Below are positions 28,015 through 37,230 of a DNA stretch of 64,000 nt, piece by piece. The notes under the pieces are model-generated. The model was not told where the DNA came from, searched no databases, and saw only the letters and a program-made list of their open reading frames with translations. The stretch's first letter is position 1. Every line of letters begins with the position of its first letter. The translations under genes were made by a program, and so were the position numbers. Location: NCBI GenBank assembly GCA_913063405.1, contig CAJXZB010000009.1, forward strand, positions 32,852 through 96,851. Reading direction: 5' to 3'. The DNA comes from an uncultured Ulvibacter sp. (GTDB taxonomy: Bacteria; Bacteroidota; Bacteroidia; Flavobacteriales; Flavobacteriaceae).

Positions 28015-29895
28015 ATGTGTGGAATAGCTGGTTTTATTGGGTTTACGGAGAAAAGCGAATTCGCCCATAGTGCAAATCAAATTCAAAAGCATAGAGGCCC
28101 TGACAATCAGAGTGTCTGGGAAGATAATTATATCTCATTAAGCCACCAGCGCCTCTCCATTATTGATTTGGATAAACGCTCAAATCAACCTTTTGAGAAA
28201 CACGACTTAGTACTAATATTTAATGGGGAAATTTATAATTATCAGGAAATTAAAAAGAAATTGATTTTAGATTTTGGGTCAAAGTTCTCTACAAATTCGG
28301 ATACTGAGCTTTTAATTGAAGCTTTTCATCATTTGAAAGAAAAATGCCTTGATCTTTTTATTGGCATGTTTTCTTTCTGTATCTATAACAAGAAAAATAA
28401 AGAAACATTTTTGGCACGAGACCATTTCGGCATCAAGCCATTGTTCTATTATCATTATAAAGAAAAATTTGCTTTTTCTTCTGAGTTAAAAACACTTGTA
28501 AAACTAGGAATTACCTCAAAGGAAATAAATATGGAGGCCCTAGTCACAGCGATGAACTATCTATGGCTGCCAAATGATGTATGTATTTTCAATGATGTGG
28601 TAAAAGTGGCGCCAGGAAGTTATTGCGTGCTAGGAGCTGATGGAGCTTTAAAACAATATACCTATTGGTTCTTAAAGGATAACGACAAAATGAGCAAGAA
28701 TCCTACCCAGGACGTGAACAAAGCACTAAACTTGACCGTGAATAGGCATTTAATTTCGGATGTACCGATTGGGTCTTTTTTAAGCGGTGGGTTGGACTCT
28801 TCATTAATATCTGTTATTGCAAAAGAACGGCTCGGCAAATTGAACACATATACAATTGGTACCTCAATGGAGGATAAAAGAATTGAAAAAATGCCAGATG
28901 ATCAAAAGTTTGCTAAAAGATTAGCGGATGATTATGGCTTTAATCACGAAGAAATAATTGTTGATTCTTCCATTATGGAATTACTACATCATATGGTTTA
29001 TACACTCGATGAGCCAATTGGAGACCCGGCTGCGATTAACACTTATCTTATCTCAAAAAGAGCAGCTCAAAAAGGTAAAAAAGTGTTGTTTTCTGGAATA
29101 GGGGCGGACGAAATATTTTTTGGCTATCGAAGGCATCAAGCATCACTATTAGCTTTGAAGTACAATAGGACTCCTCGGTTTTTAAAATATATATTGAAGA
29201 AAGCGATTGCCCTTTTACCGGTTAAAATTGACAATGGAGGTTTAAAAGTAGTACGTTGGGCTAAAAGATTTCTTTCCCTTACCGATTTAAGCGAACAAGA
29301 AACCTATATGAGGAGTTATAGCTACTTCTCTAAACCTGAACTTTATCAATTGTTTCAACCCAGTTGCTCAAAAGAGATTGAAACGCTTTATAAGAAACAT
29401 AGTTCTTTGTACGATTCAAAATATAAGGATGATATTGTAAATAGAATATGCAATACAGACATTCAAATGTTTATGTTGGGTCTTAATTTGTCTTATACGG
29501 ACCGAGCTTCTATGGCGGCATCAGTAGAGGTACGAGTGCCTTTTATAGATAAAGAGTTTATTCAAACAGTTATGACTATTTCGGGAAAAGATAAGGTCAA
29601 AAAAAATGTGCCTAAACACCTGCTTAAAAAAGTGGCTAAAAACTATCTGCCTGATTATATAATCAATAGAAAAAAAGCTTCTTTTGGGGCGCCTATTCGT
29701 TCCTGGATATCAAATGATTTGCGTGATATGGTTGACGAGTACCTTTCAGAAGAACAAATAACTAAGCGGGGTTTATTCAATTATAATTTTGTTAAAACCA
29801 TTATAGAAAAGGATAGGAAGGGTTCTGAGGATTATGCCTATCAAATTTATATGTTGCTAACTATAGAAGTTTGGTTTATAACTTTCGTAGATTAA
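28015..29895 (+). CDS. asnB: Asparagine synthase (glutamine-hydrolysing) family amidotransferase
   Basis: A 626-residue AsnB-type protein. The N-terminal glutaminase has the catalytic Cys2 in MCGIAGF, and the synthase domain contains the ATP-pyrophosphatase loop FLSGGLDSS. In polysaccharide loci such enzymes often amidate sugar carboxylates, which would fit the uronic acids made here. True asparagine synthesis is the alternative. Confidence 0.88.
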   Translation: MCGIAGFIGFTEKSEFAHSANQIQKHRGPDNQSVWEDNYISLSHQRLSIIDLDKRSNQPFEKHDLVLIFNGEIYNYQEIKKKLILDFGSKFSTNSDTELLIEAFHHLKEKCLDLFIGMFSFCIYNKKNKETFLARDHFGIKPLFYYHYKEKFAFSSELKTLVKLGITSKEINMEALVTAMNYLWLPNDVCIFNDVVKVAPGSYCVLGADGALKQYTYWFLKDNDKMSKNPTQDVNKALNLTVNRHLISDVPIGSFLSGGLDSSLISVIAKERLGKLNTYTIGTSMEDKRIEKMPDDQKFAKRLADDYGFNHEEIIVDSSIMELLHHMVYTLDEPIGDPAAINTYLISKRAAQKGKKVLFSGIGADEIFFGYRRHQASLLALKYNRTPRFLKYILKKAIALLPVKIDNGGLKVVRWAKRFLSLTDLSEQETYMRSYSYFSKPELYQLFQPSCSKEIETLYKKHSSLYDSKYKDDIVNRICNTDIQMFMLGLNLSYTDRASMAASVEVRVPFIDKEFIQTVMTISGKDKVKKNVPKHLLKKVAKNYLPDYIINRKKASFGAPIRSWISNDLRDMVDEYLSEEQITKRGLFNYNFVKTIIEKDRKGSEDYAYQIYMLLTIEVWFITFVD

Positions 29896-29899
29896 GACG

Positions 29900-30139
29900 G
29901 TGATGCTTTTTCCATTTTTGGACAATAGTGATTCCCTCGTTCATAATTGTAGATCTATTTTGAGGCCAAATCTTCCTAATGGATATGGAGTTTTAATTGA
30001 GGAAGTCATAGCTCAACATTTATATTATTTTAATAGCACGGAAGAGATTTCCACAAAAGTCCCTATCGTCATAAGATATTTGAAATTGTTTTTTAAAACT
30101 TTAAAGAGATTTAATACTTTCACGCTATGTATAAATTAA
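29900..30139 (+). CDS. Small hypothetical protein, possibly a remnant
   Basis: A 79-codon frame that begins four bases after asnB and overlaps the start of the next gene by 13 bases. The protein (starting MMLFPFLDNSDSL) has a cluster of hydrophobic and basic residues at its C-terminus but no recognisable domain or signal peptide. The tight spacing favours translation. It could equally be what is left of a larger gene. I do not recognise it. Confidence 0.4.
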   Translation: MMLFPFLDNSDSLVHNCRSILRPNLPNGYGVLIEEVIAQHLYYFNSTEEISTKVPIVIRYLKLFFKTLKRFNTFTLCIN

Positions 30140-31734
30140 TGAAATGGACTCTTCTTTTTTCTTTTTGCAATATTTATGTTGTGATGAGTCAAAAAACGGA
30201 GAATAGAGAAACCTATATTACCAGTGATCAGACAGAAAACGTTGATGTCTATCCACAAATGACATCATTGTTCCCTACCTATGTCTATGAATGGAAGAAG
30301 ACATCTTCGCCTCATAGGTCCACAATTGTTAATAGAGGAGACTTAGTAAATTTTAAGATAGTTAAGGCTAATCCCAAGAAAAAGTATAAATGGACAATTT
30401 ACCGTGCGGCTAGGGATGTGGAAGAATTTGATGCTGAAACAAAAATATATAGAATAGGTTATGTGAATAAGCGACTCGCTAAGAAAAAGGTTGCCATAGA
30501 ATTACCAGGGAAATCACAAAAACAGGTTAGAAGATTAGAATTAGCTTTTAAAAGTAAAAGAAAGACGAACGAATTTAACTGGGTCTTTGATAAGATATCT
30601 TATGATGATCTCAATCACAAAAACCCTGAATGGAATCACCTTATTTATGATTTATACGTCGTGAATCTCTACGAGGGTAGAAAACAAATTGATTTTATGT
30701 ACGTATTTGTTCTTCCAGAGGCGGATGTTACATATATAGAGCATTTTGACGAAACGATTAACCCCGCAGATGGAGCGGGGAACTTTCGCCCCGTTGCATA
30801 TCCCTTATGGTATGGGCATGGATATAATTTAATTGAGCATTTGGATGCAACGCATTTTGGAATTGTTTCTGAAAAACACAGCTTAAAGAACCCTACAAGA
30901 AAGGGCCCAAGAATGGTTAATAATACTATTCCAGCAGTTTCAGAATTAGCTGTCCAACCTAAAACAGCGAAAGAGAAGTATTGGTCTCGATCGGCCAGGA
31001 ATTCGATTCTTCATGCACCCAATCAGGTTGTAGGAACCGACACCTATTATGGGATTAGTTTACGAATACCAGAAAAGCAAGATTGGCGATGGATCACTAA
31101 GGATAAGAACAACACGAATATTATTATTGATATGCATACTGCTCATTTTCCTAATAGAGAATTAAAGGAAAATGAAGGCGGTAACTTACACATTACCTAT
31201 TTGGGGGGAGATAAATTTGGCCTTGGATATGGAGTTGCAAAGATTGCTAAATTTCAGAAGCACTTTTACTTACCCAATCATGAAGGTAAATGGGTCGATT
31301 TTGTTTTCAGGTATGTTTATAAGAACATTAAGCACGAACAGCTAAGTAAAAATCGCACTTTAACCGAAAAGGATGGTGTTTTTGAAATGTGGGTTAGTGT
31401 GGGTGATGATAATTTTAAGAAGGTAAGTTTCGAAGAGAACACCTTTCCTAAAGGTGTTAAGATCGATGGAAGAATTGACAGTCAAAAGGGAATTTATGTG
31501 CCTAATCTTTCACAGGATAAGACCACGGTTTATGGCCCCAATATCGCAAATACAAACCCTATCTATTTGTTGATGGTTACTCAGTATAGAATAGGAAAAA
31601 ATGGCCCTATGCTAGTCGATGTTTCAAACACTATATATTATGATGAATTTATTACCGCGGACGATTTTAATACGGTGCTTAAGCATTTTGGAAAGAAGGT
31701 TGATGGTGTGTCTGAGTTTTCGGAAAGACGTTAA
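30127..31734 (+). CDS. Secreted polysaccharide-lyase-like protein (heparin lyase I-like jelly roll)
   Basis: A 535-residue protein with a signal peptide (ending about residue 21, YVVMSQ). Residues 30-230 form a beta-rich, Lys-rich region of unknown type. Residues 270-530 look like a concanavalin-type jelly roll as in heparin lyase I and related polysaccharide lyases, with GLGYGVAK, VDFVFRYVYKN and a C-terminal SNTIYYDEF strand. Family assignment is from memory of this pattern. It could trim the polysaccharide made by the locus. A truncated second copy lies 4.4 kb downstream. Confidence 0.55.
   Translation: MYKLMKWTLLFSFCNIYVVMSQKTENRETYITSDQTENVDVYPQMTSLFPTYVYEWKKTSSPHRSTIVNRGDLVNFKIVKANPKKKYKWTIYRAARDVEEFDAETKIYRIGYVNKRLAKKKVAIELPGKSQKQVRRLELAFKSKRKTNEFNWVFDKISYDDLNHKNPEWNHLIYDLYVVNLYEGRKQIDFMYVFVLPEADVTYIEHFDETINPADGAGNFRPVAYPLWYGHGYNLIEHLDATHFGIVSEKHSLKNPTRKGPRMVNNTIPAVSELAVQPKTAKEKYWSRSARNSILHAPNQVVGTDTYYGISLRIPEKQDWRWITKDKNNTNIIIDMHTAHFPNRELKENEGGNLHITYLGGDKFGLGYGVAKIAKFQKHFYLPNHEGKWVDFVFRYVYKNIKHEQLSKNRTLTEKDGVFEMWVSVGDDNFKKVSFEENTFPKGVKIDGRIDSQKGIYVPNLSQDKTTVYGPNIANTNPIYLLMVTQYRIGKNGPMLVDVSNTIYYDEFITADDFNTVLKHFGKKVDGVSEFSERR
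31065..31196 (+). repeat. Copy 1 of a 132 bp perfect repeat inside the lyase-like gene
   Basis: These 132 bases recur without a mismatch at 35495-35626, offset by exactly 4430 bases. The wider homology (about 30937-31708 against 35367-36138) is clearly less conserved outside this and one other identical tract. Confidence 0.95.
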
Positions 31735-31756
31735 TTGAAATAGTCATGAATAAATC

Positions 31757-32089
31757 TTAATTTTCAAAAACCTTCTTGAGACTTTTAGGTAGGTTGCCAA
31801 GGCATATAACTTTGGCTTTTGAGCTCAAGCATTCTGAGTAGGATACAAGATTAAGAAAAGAGCCGGTGAGGTGATTAGGGATATAGCCCATATAAAAACC
31901 TTTAAAGATTCTATATCTAATATCTAGGTAGAAGGAAGAGTGCTTGAATGGTATTAGAATCAGATAGGCTCATCTTTGATGCTCGGATACGTTTTCCCCA
32001 TTGATAAATAGGCATTCTTGCCAAAAAAGAACAAATTCTTTACAAGAATTGTCAATAGAGCGGAAATTTTTAGTAATCTTAACTAATTA
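31757..32089 (-). pseudogene. Unrecognised decayed reading frame in the gap before the DUF1800 gene
   Basis: The 494-base gap between the lyase-like and DUF1800 genes has no complete gene, but the minus strand carries about 109 codons in one frame with a single TGA at 31970-31972. The part after that stop (71 codons) ends LGNLPKSLKKVFEN and includes GYIPNHLTGSFLNLVSYSE, which looks like real protein. There is no good start codon. It may be the tail of a lost gene. I do not recognise the family, and chance is possible. Confidence 0.3.
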
Positions 32090-32228
32090 TAAAATTGAAA
32101 AGCAGTATTTTAATTTGCTAAATCTTTCGCTTTCTCTATGTTAATAATTGAGGTACTTTAAGCCGAACACATGTTTAATTACTATTATTTAGTAATTTTA
32201 AGAGTTTCAAAACTAAAAACCACTGCCA

Positions 32229-33698
32229 ATGGAGCCAATTGCCAACCCTTCTTGCAATACTTCTACGCTACAACCTTATCAACATACTTCTCAAAATATA
32301 TGGGATACTGTTAAAGTAAATCACGTCTTTCGCAGGCTTGGATTTGGTGCTTCGCAAACCGAAGTCGATGCAGCTCTTGCGTTGACTCCGGGAGACGTTA
32401 TTGATAGCTTGGTTGACACCGCGTTCAACTTAGCTCCTACTCCGGTTCCACCTTGGGGTTATTGGTCTTTTGATGACTATGATGATTATGAAAACGGACT
32501 TTTTTTGCAAGTCGTAGAATGGCGTAAACAGACTATAAATGACTTTATTGATGAAAATCTTCGAGGAAGACTTACCTTTTTCTGGATGAATCATTTCGTA
32601 ACAGAAGCGGAGGTCTATTACCATACCCCCTACCTCTTTCAATATTACAATACTATACAAACTTATTGTATTGGAAATTTTAGAGAATTTACAAGAGCAA
32701 TTGGAATTGAACCTTCAATGCTTTTATATTTAAATGGTTTTGAAAACACAAATTTTAATCCCAATGAAAATTATGCCCGAGAACTGTTCGAGTTGTTCAC
32801 TTTAGGTGAAGGAAGTGGATATACTCAAGAGGACATATTAGAAACAGCAAGAGCATTAACGGGATATAATCATTGGCTCGACTTGGGAGGTTCTATCTAT
32901 TTTGATTCTGACACTTTTGATGTTGGTGAAAAGACCATTTTTGGTCAAACAGGTTTCTGGGGGTATGATGACGTAATTAACATTCTGTTTCAGGAAAGAG
33001 CAAATGAGATTGCATTTTATATTTGTGAAAAACTGTATCGCTTTTTTGTGAGTCCTGCGGTGGACACAACCATAGAACAAAATATAATACGGCCGTTAGC
33101 CAATACTCTAATTGCCAATGATTTTGAGCTTGTTCCAATGTTAAAACAACTTTTTAAGAGCCAACATTTTTTTGATGAACGAGCACTGGGAGTGGTTGTT
33201 AAAAGTCCTTATGATGTCATCCTAAATTACCTTAAGGAAACTGGATTTTTCTACGATGACAACTTAATAGATTCCTTTATTTACCATGTAGGCTTATTAG
33301 GGCAAGAGTTATACGACCCTTTAGATGTCTCGGGATGGCAAAGAGAGAAATCTTGGATAAATGCATCCACCCTTACAGGTCGATGGCAACTTTTAGAGCT
33401 TTATCTGGACTATCTTTTTGATAATGGTTTTGAGGAAACACTGCTAGATTTTGCAAAAGACCTTTCTAATGATAGTATTGACCCATATTACATTACCCAA
33501 GTAGTAATTAATAGGCTAATGTCAAAACAATTACACAGCATAACTGATTACGATATCGCTACGGATATCTTTAAATGGGAGGTGCCACAGAATTACTATG
33601 ACGAAGATCTCTGGAGCCTAGGCTGGCCCTCGGCTCCATATCAAGTTTTCTTACTTTTAAAACATGTTGCGACCATTCCTGAATTCCAGTTAAAATAA
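32229..33698 (+). CDS. DUF1800 domain-containing protein
   Basis: A 489-residue protein matching DUF1800, with the opening HVFRRLGFGASQTEVDAAL and the central NYARELFELFTLGEGSGYTQ and ARALTGY segments. Function is unknown, but DUF1800 genes are almost always paired with a DUF1501 gene, as here (8 bases apart). I see no signal peptide at the chosen ATG. The pair sits inside the polysaccharide locus between two copies of a lyase-like sequence. Confidence 0.9.
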   Translation: MEPIANPSCNTSTLQPYQHTSQNIWDTVKVNHVFRRLGFGASQTEVDAALALTPGDVIDSLVDTAFNLAPTPVPPWGYWSFDDYDDYENGLFLQVVEWRKQTINDFIDENLRGRLTFFWMNHFVTEAEVYYHTPYLFQYYNTIQTYCIGNFREFTRAIGIEPSMLLYLNGFENTNFNPNENYARELFELFTLGEGSGYTQEDILETARALTGYNHWLDLGGSIYFDSDTFDVGEKTIFGQTGFWGYDDVINILFQERANEIAFYICEKLYRFFVSPAVDTTIEQNIIRPLANTLIANDFELVPMLKQLFKSQHFFDERALGVVVKSPYDVILNYLKETGFFYDDNLIDSFIYHVGLLGQELYDPLDVSGWQREKSWINASTLTGRWQLLELYLDYLFDNGFEETLLDFAKDLSNDSIDPYYITQVVINRLMSKQLHSITDYDIATDIFKWEVPQNYYDEDLWSLGWPSAPYQVFLLLKHVATIPEFQLK

Positions 33699-33706
33699 CC
33701 AGCCCT

Positions 33707-35332
33707 ATGTCTAAAAATCATCATATTCAAAAAAAAGAAGATTCAAAAGAAAAAGAAGAAAAACAAATTCATGACCAAGAACATGCAACTTGGAATCGAA
33801 GAACATTTATACAGGCGTTAGGATTAGTTGGAGCAGGAAGTATGACATTGGGTCACGCGGCGATTACAGCAACAAAGCCCTCTCCTCTTTCGGTGGCGCT
33901 GTCGGAAGTTGATAATGACAATATTCTTGTGATTGTCCGGTTAAAAGGCGGTAATGACGGCCTAAATACAATCGTACCTGTCTATGATTATGCAACCTAT
34001 GTCAATTTAAGACCGACTCTTCGCTATGATCAAAACGACTTACTGAATTTAGATGCTGATTTTGCCATTCCCAATTTTATGAATAGTCTTGAATCTATGT
34101 GGGGAGATGGACAAATGAAAGTGGTTCATGGAGTAGGTTATCCTGAACAAAATTTATCTCATTTTCGTTCATCAGAAATCTGGGCATCTACAAATGAGGT
34201 GAATTTTGAGCCTACTGGTTGGTGGGGGCGGTATTATGAAGATCTATACCCAGACTACTTGGTAAACCCACCTGAAGACCCTCCGGCCATTCAAATTGGA
34301 AGTATTGGAAATCTTATTTTTGAAGGAGACAATAATAATTACGCCTTCTCTGTGGCCAATCCAAATCAACTTACGGCGGTTGCAGAAAATGGCACCTTGC
34401 ATAACGTTCTTAACCTTCCAGATTGTGTTTATGGAGACATGCTGTTGTTCATGAGGTCTACTGCAAATACAACATTTGTATATTCTCAAGTTTTGCACGA
34501 TGCTTATTTATCATCAAACAATGATGCTCCGTATGAAGATGCCGAACTATCAAATCAATTGGCAATTGTAGCCAGAATGATTAAAGGCGGACTGAAAACA
34601 AAAGTATATATGGTAACCCTTAATGGTTTTGATACCCACGCTAACCAGATAGATGGTCATAGAGCTTTGATGGAGGATCTGTCAAAATCGATTAAAAACT
34701 TTTATACAGATTTAGGAACCACAGGAGTGGATGACAAGGTGCTTACCATGACTATTTCTGAATTTGGCCGTAGACCATATGAAAATGGCTCCTTTGGAAC
34801 CGACCATGGGGCCGCTTCGCCGGTGCTTTTATTCGGCGCTGGATTGCAAGGAAGTGGATTTGTAGGTGATCACCCCAGTCTTACCCAATGGGATAATGAC
34901 GATAACCTAATTCCAACCTCACATTTTCGAGACATATATTCAACTGTTCTGACAGATTGGTTTTGTTTAGACCCTTCTATTGTTAGTCAAATACTACTGA
35001 ATCAAACTTTTAATAGCCTAGACCTAGGACTTGTCTGTGAGGCTTCACCTATTACAGATTCTAGCAACATCACCCGTTTTACACATGTTCCAGTTTATCA
35101 GAATAATCGAACCTATATTGAGATCAACATGCCTTATACCGGTCACGTAGACATCAAACTTTATGATATAATAGGTCGAGAAATAGGAACACTTGCCAAT
35201 GAGATTTTGTTTATGGGCGAACATAAAATAGATGTAAGAGCCAAAATTAAATCGCACCTCTCTTATGGACAATACATCTATCGCATTGCTTCAGGAGGAG
35301 AGTTTTACAGCAAATCTATCTTGATTAAGTAG
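33707..35332 (+). CDS. DUF1501 domain-containing protein with twin-arginine-like leader and T9SS-like tail
   Basis: A 541-residue protein. After a 28-residue hydrophilic N-terminus comes NRRTFIQALGLVGAGSM, a twin-arginine-like export signal. The DUF1501 core starts with RLKGGNDGLNTIVP and contains GFDTHANQ and SEFGRRPYENGSFGTDHG, typical of this alkaline-phosphatase-like family. The last 75 residues (IKLYDIIGREIGTL ... YIYRIASGG ... KSILIK) resemble a T9SS type A sorting domain. It is partnered with the DUF1800 gene. The combination predicts export by Tat and surface delivery by T9SS. Confidence 0.88.
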   Translation: MSKNHHIQKKEDSKEKEEKQIHDQEHATWNRRTFIQALGLVGAGSMTLGHAAITATKPSPLSVALSEVDNDNILVIVRLKGGNDGLNTIVPVYDYATYVNLRPTLRYDQNDLLNLDADFAIPNFMNSLESMWGDGQMKVVHGVGYPEQNLSHFRSSEIWASTNEVNFEPTGWWGRYYEDLYPDYLVNPPEDPPAIQIGSIGNLIFEGDNNNYAFSVANPNQLTAVAENGTLHNVLNLPDCVYGDMLLFMRSTANTTFVYSQVLHDAYLSSNNDAPYEDAELSNQLAIVARMIKGGLKTKVYMVTLNGFDTHANQIDGHRALMEDLSKSIKNFYTDLGTTGVDDKVLTMTISEFGRRPYENGSFGTDHGAASPVLLFGAGLQGSGFVGDHPSLTQWDNDDNLIPTSHFRDIYSTVLTDWFCLDPSIVSQILLNQTFNSLDLGLVCEASPITDSSNITRFTHVPVYQNNRTYIEINMPYTGHVDIKLYDIIGREIGTLANEILFMGEHKIDVRAKIKSHLSYGQYIYRIASGGEFYSKSILIK

Positions 35333-35351
35333 TTCATATACAGTTTGCGGC

Positions 35352-36167
35352 TTGACCCATCGGGCAATTTCAGAGCTCGCAATACAACCTGTTACGGCAA
35401 AAGAGAAATATTGGTCGAGGGCCGTGAGAAATTCAATTCACCACATGCCATACCAGACGGTAAATACTGAAGTGTATTATGTGATTAGTCTAAAAATACC
35501 AGAAAAGCAAGATTGGCGATGGATCACTAAGGATAAGAACAACACGAATATTATTATTGATATGCATACTGCTCATTTTCCTAATAGAGAATTAAAGGAA
35601 AATGAAGGCGGTAACTTACACATTACGTATTTGGGAGGAGATAAATTTGGGCTTAATTATGGAGTTGCAAAGGTCGCTAAATTTCAAAAGCACTTTTACT
35701 TACCCAATCATGAAGGTAAATGGGTCGATTTTGTTTTCAGGTATGTTTATAAGAACATTAAACATGAACAGCTAAGTAAAAATCGCAAGTTAACCGAAGA
35801 GGATGGAGTTTTTGAGATGTGGGTAAGTGTTGGAAAGAAGAATTTTAAAAAAATGAAATTTGAAGAAAATACGTTTCCAAAAAACGTAAAAATTAATGGA
35901 AAATACGATCCTGAAAAAGGAATATCCGTTCCGAAACTCTCCAATGATGGAACCACGGTTTATGGTCCAAATATAGTTAACACTAACCCACTCTACTTTG
36001 GATTAACTCAGTATAGAATAGGAAATAGCGGCCCTACGTCCATCGATGTTTCAAACACCATTTATTATGATGAGTTCATTACCGCCAATAATTTAAAAAC
36101 GGTGCTCGATCATTTTGAAAAGAAGGTTGATGGTGCGTCTGAGTTTATGAAAGCCGATAACGAGTAA
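35352..36167 (+). pseudogene. Truncated second copy of the lyase-like gene
   Basis: The frame reproduces the C-terminal half of the gene at 30127 (from SELAIQP to the SEF end). It lacks the signal peptide and the N-terminal half, and has no ATG near its 5' end (TTG at 35352 is the first start-like codon). Two stretches are identical at DNA level, while the rest has many differences, including many synonymous ones. The reading frame stays open, so decay is recent or some product is still made. Confidence 0.75.
35495..35626 (+). repeat. Copy 2 of the 132 bp perfect repeat
   Basis: Identical to 31065-31196. A second shared tract of about 70 bases begins at 31261 and 35691. The DUF1800/DUF1501 pair lies between the two copies. 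Confidence 0.95.
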
Positions 36168-36179
36168 CTATTTTTGTCG

Positions 36180-37106
36180 TTAAATTTTTAAGAATCGCTT
36201 TGTGATTTTGACGCCAGATATAGTTATAGTAACAAAGTAAATTCCTGTATTTAATTCAGAAACATCGATATTATTTTTATCTGAAACTTCTTGAATTAGT
36301 CTGCCATTTATTGTGTAGACTTCAGCATTTTCTACAACCTTTTTAGAGTTAATATTTAATATATTTTCGACTGGATTAGGGTATAAAGAAAATTCAATAT
36401 TGTTAAAATTATCCGCAGCCAAAGTACAGTCTTCACTGAAATATGAACTTGAACCCTGACACCAGAAATCATCCGAGCAAGTTTGGGCATTGGCAAAATT
36501 TACATCATCTACCATAATACAGCCTAGATTAGGGTTGTTGCGCGTATCAAGAAGTGTTAAACTGCTAGTGTGGTTTTTAACATTGAGCATTGTAAGGTTG
36601 TTACTCCATAGTGATAAATAAATAACTTCTGAAATTTGACTAATATCAATACTTTCTAATTGATTAGAATATGCTTGTACCCAATATAATGATGAACAAT
36701 CACCTAAATCTATGTTTGTGATATTATTATATTCAATTTGTAAAAACTCGAGAGCTGTAGCATTATTTACATTTATATTCGTCATTTGGTTATTCCTGCA
36801 CCAAACGGTAAAGATATTATGGTTTTGGCTTAAGTCTAAACTATTAATACTATTATCTGGACAGTCTAACCATTCTAAGTTTAAAAAATACGCTATTCCA
36901 TCTAAAGAGGATATATTTTGAGAAGCAATGTGCAAACGCAAAACCACCTCCGCTTCACTTACTTGTATTTCGCCATCACTATTAGTGTCAATTACAGGAT
37001 TGTGAGTGAGTAAAGCGTTTTTAAAGTTTGAATCATCAAATTGAATAATTTGAGCACTAACTAGGTTTATAGTAAGTAACAAGAAAAATAAAGTTGCAGT
37101 TTTCAT
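36180..37106 (-). CDS. Secreted leucine-rich-repeat-like protein with T9SS sorting domain
   Basis: A 308-residue protein with a signal peptide (residues 1-18, LVSAQ). The N-terminal ...FDDSNFKNALLTHNPVIDTNSDGEIQVSEAE includes a Ca-binding-like DTNSDGEIQ loop, followed by LRR-like repeats with the pattern SLDLSQN / NINVNNAT / NIDLGDC. The C-terminus (YPNPVENILNINS to KRFLKI) is a T9SS type A sorting domain. It is closely related in design to the partial gene at 62988. It is on the strand opposite to the polysaccharide genes. Confidence 0.88.
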   Translation of the reverse strand: MKTATLFFLLLTINLVSAQIIQFDDSNFKNALLTHNPVIDTNSDGEIQVSEAEVVLRLHIASQNISSLDGIAYFLNLEWLDCPDNSINSLDLSQNHNIFTVWCRNNQMTNINVNNATALEFLQIEYNNITNIDLGDCSSLYWVQAYSNQLESIDISQISEVIYLSLWSNNLTMLNVKNHTSSLTLLDTRNNPNLGCIMVDDVNFANAQTCSDDFWCQGSSSYFSEDCTLAADNFNNIEFSLYPNPVENILNINSKKVVENAEVYTINGRLIQEVSDKNNIDVSELNTGIYFVTITISGVKITKRFLKI

Positions 37107-37202
37107 TTAATGAAGATAATGAATTTAAAAACATATAATTTTATAGATAGCTATACAGACTAAAAACAACAAAATGAATGGCAAAAAGCTCTTAAAAAAG
37201 TC

Positions 37203-37210
37203 TATTTTTG
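37203..37210 (+). promoter_or_regulatory. Probable promoter -7 element
   Basis: TATTTTTG fits TAnnTTTG and ends 20 bases before the ATG at 37231. It would start the second transcript of the polysaccharide locus. Confidence 0.6.
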
Positions 37211-37230
37211 CAGTCAATTAAAAAAATGTA

